DNA from: Dehalococcoidia bacterium
GTDB lineage: Bacteria; Chloroflexota; Dehalococcoidia; UBA3495
Direction: 5' to 3'
Assembly (NCBI GenBank): GCA_002730485.1
Contig: PCAH01000056.1
Coordinates: 1 to 17,912, forward strand
Length of the DNA stretch: 17,912 nucleotides
Of this stretch, positions 15,660 through 17,912 are shown piece by piece (the first letter of the stretch is position 1; each line of letters starts with the position of its first letter). A program made the position numbers and the translations under genes. The notes below the pieces were generated by a model. That model worked only from the letters and a program-made list of their open reading frames with translations. It was not told where the DNA came from and did no database searches.

Positions 15660-16217
15660 ATGGCACGATTACCCGTAGTTACTAGTGATATGGTCCCTGA
15701 GGAATTCCGTGAGGCATTCGCTGAGGTCACGGCGCCAGCCGGTGGCTCAATCACCGGCGGCCCCGGCTCCTTCACCATCAACAGCCCTGAGATGGCCAAA
15801 AGACGCAACCACCTGACGAGCTATCTTCGCTATGAGACCCAATTTCCTAGGCGGATACTGGAATTGGCGATTATCAACACCGCTAGGGCCATGGACTGCC
15901 CATACGTTTGGAATGCCCACGCCCCTGCAGCTCGCAAAGAGGGCGTCTCAGACGCCTTGGTAGACGCCATCAGGGACCGGAAGCCCCTACCGAGCATGCC
16001 TGCCGATGAACAGGCGATCATCAACTACGGCAACGAGTTCTTCGCCAACCACAAGGTGAGTCAGCTGACCTTTGATGAAGCCCTGAAGCAGTTTGGCGCC
16101 CAGTACCTGGTGGAATTGACCACCCTGATGGGGCACTACGCTCAAACGTCATTCTACTTGAACGCCTTTGAAGCTGAACTTCCAGACGACGTAACGGAGC
16201 CGGTGCTTCCCGTCTAG
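15660..16217 (+). CDS. Carboxymuconolactone decarboxylase family protein (single domain)
   Basis: 185 residues from ATG at 15660, chosen for the strong GGAGG 6 bases upstream; longer in-frame starts (to 15447) add non-homologous sequence. The core domain runs from about residue 50 to 125, with 'YETQFPRRILELAIINTARAMDCPYVWNAHAPAARKEGV'-type layout: Glu, then Cys-x5-His region, the position where AhpD has its CxxC and His. Here only the first Cys is present ('DCPYVWNAH'), so peroxidase activity by a CxxC is unlikely. Many homologs act on muconolactone-like compounds or have no known role. It follows the divergent gap from the usp gene and precedes the FhuF-like gene by 160 bases that hold a repeat-like stretch, so they are probably separate units. 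Confidence 0.87.
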   Translation: MARLPVVTSDMVPEEFREAFAEVTAPAGGSITGGPGSFTINSPEMAKRRNHLTSYLRYETQFPRRILELAIINTARAMDCPYVWNAHAPAARKEGVSDALVDAIRDRKPLPSMPADEQAIINYGNEFFANHKVSQLTFDEALKQFGAQYLVELTTLMGHYAQTSFYLNAFEAELPDDVTEPVLPV

Positions 16218-16238
16218 GGCTACTACACCCTCCCCATC

Positions 16239-16338
16239 TGTCATTCTGGGGTCCCGACACTGGCGGGAAAGAATCTCGTTGCTTGTGGGACAACACAGAG
16301 CAAGAACAAAGAAACACTTCGCTTCACTCAGGGTGACA
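16239..16338. repeat. Intergenic inverted-repeat element with TGTCATTCTG-like ends
   Basis: The gap after the CMD gene begins with TGTCATTCTGGG (16239-16250) and ends, inverted, with CTCAGGGTGACA (16327-16338), about 10 of 12 positions matching. Inside are 'AAAGAATCTCG' and 'CACTTCGCTTCACTCAG', words typical of a short palindromic repeat widespread between genes of environmental bacteria. It has no coding content. It also explains why the upstream extension of the FhuF-like frame should not be translated. Confidence 0.45.
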
Positions 16339-16377
16339 TTGGGGAAGCAAACCATATTCGAGCGATACAGCGATACC

Positions 16378-17211
16378 ATGACCATGACTAACGACAACCA
16401 CCCATTAGTGGAGAGCCTGCGTCAGATGGCTGAATTGGGTGAGGAATATGACCTTCCTATACGCAAGCCCGGAGAGGATGGCTGGCTCAGCGCGTCAAGC
16501 CTGTTCCAGGAAGACGACCAGCGTCTGGCTGAAATCGTTGCTGGCTACGGGCGTGGGTTCCTTGGGACGGAGAACCGCCACCTGGCAGCGTCTGCCTTCA
16601 TCATCGCCTACCTGACCCGCCTGGTATTTCCCCTGCTGGGGCAGTACGTTATTAATCGTCGTGTCATCGATGTTTCATTGGACAACCTGGAATTCCACAC
16701 CAACGGCCAACGGTTCGATGGAACGGCGCTTCGTCGTCCATTGTTCGCGGTCCTCCCAGAGGACTCTGCTGCTGGCCACCCAGACGCCGAGGTTGTTCCA
16801 GACGAAGCCGCCCTATACACCAGGCTCAAACAACAGCTATTTGACGCCAATTTTGGTCTGGTGATTCCGTCGCTTGCCAGGGCAGCCGGAGCAAGTCCCA
16901 AAGTGTCTTGGAATGCAGTGGCCGCATCATGTGCGCAGGTCTTCTACTGGCTGTACGAACTGACCGACGAGAAAGAAAGGGTAATGCAGCAAGCAGAGGC
17001 CTTCTTTGACGACCCCGCATCTCCCATGTACCGAGAGGTCCGGATGGCGTTGATAGAACACCAGGGCAAAGAAGGTTACTTCGCCAGGCGTGCCGGATGC
17101 TGCCTCTTCTGGAAGGTGAGAGAGCAGGACGTGTATTGCTCCGGTTGCATTCTACTGCCCGACGAAGAACAGGACATCAGGTTCAAACAACTGCTAGTTA
17201 GCCAGCCATAA
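16378..17211 (+). CDS. FhuF-like [2Fe-2S] siderophore-iron reductase
   Basis: 277 residues from ATG at 16378 (a second ATG two codons later is equally possible; no strong ribosome site). The C-terminal cysteine motif is Cys241-Cys242, then Cys254 and Cys257: 'GCCLFWKV...YCSGC'. FhuF of E. coli holds its unusual [2Fe-2S] cluster with CC-x10-CxxC; here the spacing is 11, otherwise the same. The middle part 'LAASAFIIAYLTRLVFPLLGQYVINRR' matches the family's helical region. FhuF-like proteins reduce ferric iron bound to siderophores in the cytoplasm. No siderophore transport or synthesis genes are visible, so the iron source is open. The upstream frame to 16279 runs into the repeat and was not used. 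A 19-bp hairpin terminates the gene. Confidence 0.8.
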   Translation: MTMTNDNHPLVESLRQMAELGEEYDLPIRKPGEDGWLSASSLFQEDDQRLAEIVAGYGRGFLGTENRHLAASAFIIAYLTRLVFPLLGQYVINRRVIDVSLDNLEFHTNGQRFDGTALRRPLFAVLPEDSAAGHPDAEVVPDEAALYTRLKQQLFDANFGLVIPSLARAAGASPKVSWNAVAASCAQVFYWLYELTDEKERVMQQAEAFFDDPASPMYREVRMALIEHQGKEGYFARRAGCCLFWKVREQDVYCSGCILLPDEEQDIRFKQLLVSQP

Positions 17212-17233
17212 CCGCTCGGACTGGAATACTGGC

Positions 17234-17279
17234 GAAAGAAAAGACGGGGCAGATTTGATTCTGCCCCGTCTTTTCTTTT
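17234..17279. terminator. Bidirectional terminator behind the FhuF-like gene
   Basis: GAAAAGACGGGGCAGA (17238-17253) pairs perfectly with its complement (17260-17275) around a 6-base loop, and flanking A and T runs extend the stem to about 19 bp and give a T tail on both strands. It lies 26 bases after the FhuF-like stop and 26 bases after the stop of the convergent Gfo/Idh/MocA gene. Confidence 0.88.
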
Positions 17280-17304
17280 GCTTACTTTGGAGTGCCGCTA
17301 ATAG

Positions 17305-17912
17305 CTAACCGGTTGTTGATACCGTTCGGCTTTCCCCTGAGGCTAGCCTGATGCAATCGATCAGCTTATGCATGTCCACCGCGGTTTCAAAGTCGGGGTA
17401 GTTTGCTGCATTACCACGGATGGCTTCGCCGAACTGGTAGTACATTTGGCCCACGTTCATGGGCGAACCAGAAGGCATACCCTCAAGCACGGTTGTCAGG
17501 CTGGCAGGTACCTCAATGTCTTCCAGCTTGTCGTTGCCCTGGGCTCCTTGGAGGAAGACGTCGCCGATCTGGGGTGAGTCGTCACCTGTTGCGACCAGGG
17601 TTCCCTTGCGGCCGTAGATCTCCATGACGTAGCCACTACCGGCCCACGGGTTAACGGCGACGTGCACCGAGACCACAGCGCCGTTGGTCAGGCGTCCGTT
17701 GACCAGAATGTTGTCGGGAGAGGTCACGTCCTTCATAACCTGGGTGTCAGTCTCGTACCACTGGTCGACCTGGGTGGAGATGACGGAGGAGACTTCGCTA
17801 AATTCTCCGGCCACGAACCGTAGGGCATCTATGGAATGGCCGGCGGCGATGGTCAGGGTGTTTGCGCCCAGTTCCACGTCCCGCTGCCAGGTGCGGCCAG
17901 AGACCCTTTCCA
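17305..17912 (-). CDS. Gfo/Idh/MocA family oxidoreductase, C-terminal part (start lies outside window)
   Basis: About 202 residues of the C-terminal substrate domain are present; the frame stays open to base 17912, so the Rossmann domain and start lie beyond the edge. The GTG at 17877 is internal: the residues upstream (ERVSGRTWQRDVELG) continue the domain. The catalytic block reads 'AAGHSIDALRFVAGEF', with His-x-x-Asp, as in the member at 11944-12984. 'EIYGRKGTLVATGDDSPQIGD' and the final 'DFETAVDMHKLIDCIRLASGESRTV' are the usual end of the family, where 'A--MHKLID-I--S-' places the last helix. Substrate unknown, likely a sugar or polyol. It converges on the FhuF-like gene. Confidence 0.88.
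   Translation of the reverse strand, partial: ERVSGRTWQRDVELGANTLTIAAGHSIDALRFVAGEFSEVSSVISTQVDQWYETDTQVMKDVTSPDNILVNGRLTNGAVVSVHVAVNPWAGSGYVMEIYGRKGTLVATGDDSPQIGDVFLQGAQGNDKLEDIEVPASLTTVLEGMPSGSPMNVGQMYYQFGEAIRGNAANYPDFETAVDMHKLIDCIRLASGESRTVSTTG

Noticed and set aside
16279..16377. 33-residue N-terminal extension of the FhuF-like protein
   Set aside because: The codons fall in an inverted-repeat element and show no family similarity.

Overview
The window looks like an ordinary chromosomal segment of a bacterium with about 55-58% GC. It is dense in flavin-, NAD(P)- and CoA-dependent enzyme families: LLM flavin oxidoreductase, OYE, three Gfo/Idh/MocA proteins, SDR, thiolase, CaiB/BaiF, two CMD proteins and two VOC proteins. 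This paralog-rich mix, the TTG starts and the compact operons with hairpin terminators recall uncultured Chloroflexota (Dehalococcoidia/SAR202-like) genomes. That placement is inference; no marker gene or rRNA is present. I see no tRNA, rRNA, CRISPR, transposase or phage gene.

Layout. Positions 1-3050 are read on the minus strand: an Old Yellow Enzyme-type reductase with its own terminator, then two tandem VOC proteins and an LLM flavin-dependent oxidoreductase cut by the window edge. Positions 3051-3343 form a gap holding a strong minus-strand terminator and, on the plus strand, a possible 56-residue ORF. Positions 3344-8404, also minus, are the most distinctive part: a Tat-exported Rieske protein and a large molybdopterin oxidoreductase of the arsenite oxidase (AioBA) family, then a Gfo/Idh/MocA oxidoreductase and a MobA-type molybdenum cofactor guanylyltransferase joined stop-to-start. 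MobA supplies the guanylated (bis-MGD) cofactor such enzymes use, so the set is coherent.

From 8695 the genes alternate in strand: SDR (+), double CMD protein (-), thiolase (+), Gfo/Idh/MocA (-), CaiB/BaiF CoA-transferase (+), tandem universal stress protein (-), single CMD protein (+), FhuF-like iron-sulfur protein (+), and a Gfo/Idh/MocA protein (-) running off the right edge. Perfect hairpins separate the convergent pairs. SDR, thiolase and CoA-transferase would fit breakdown of an organic acid through CoA thioesters, but no single pathway is proven.

The best candidate for something new is the AioBA-like pair. Its overall sequence, Rieske partner and [3Fe-4S]-type cluster motif are those of arsenite oxidase. 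However, the segment that carries half of the arsenite-binding residues is replaced, and the large subunit has its own Tat signal with a lipobox-like cysteine. It may act on another substrate.
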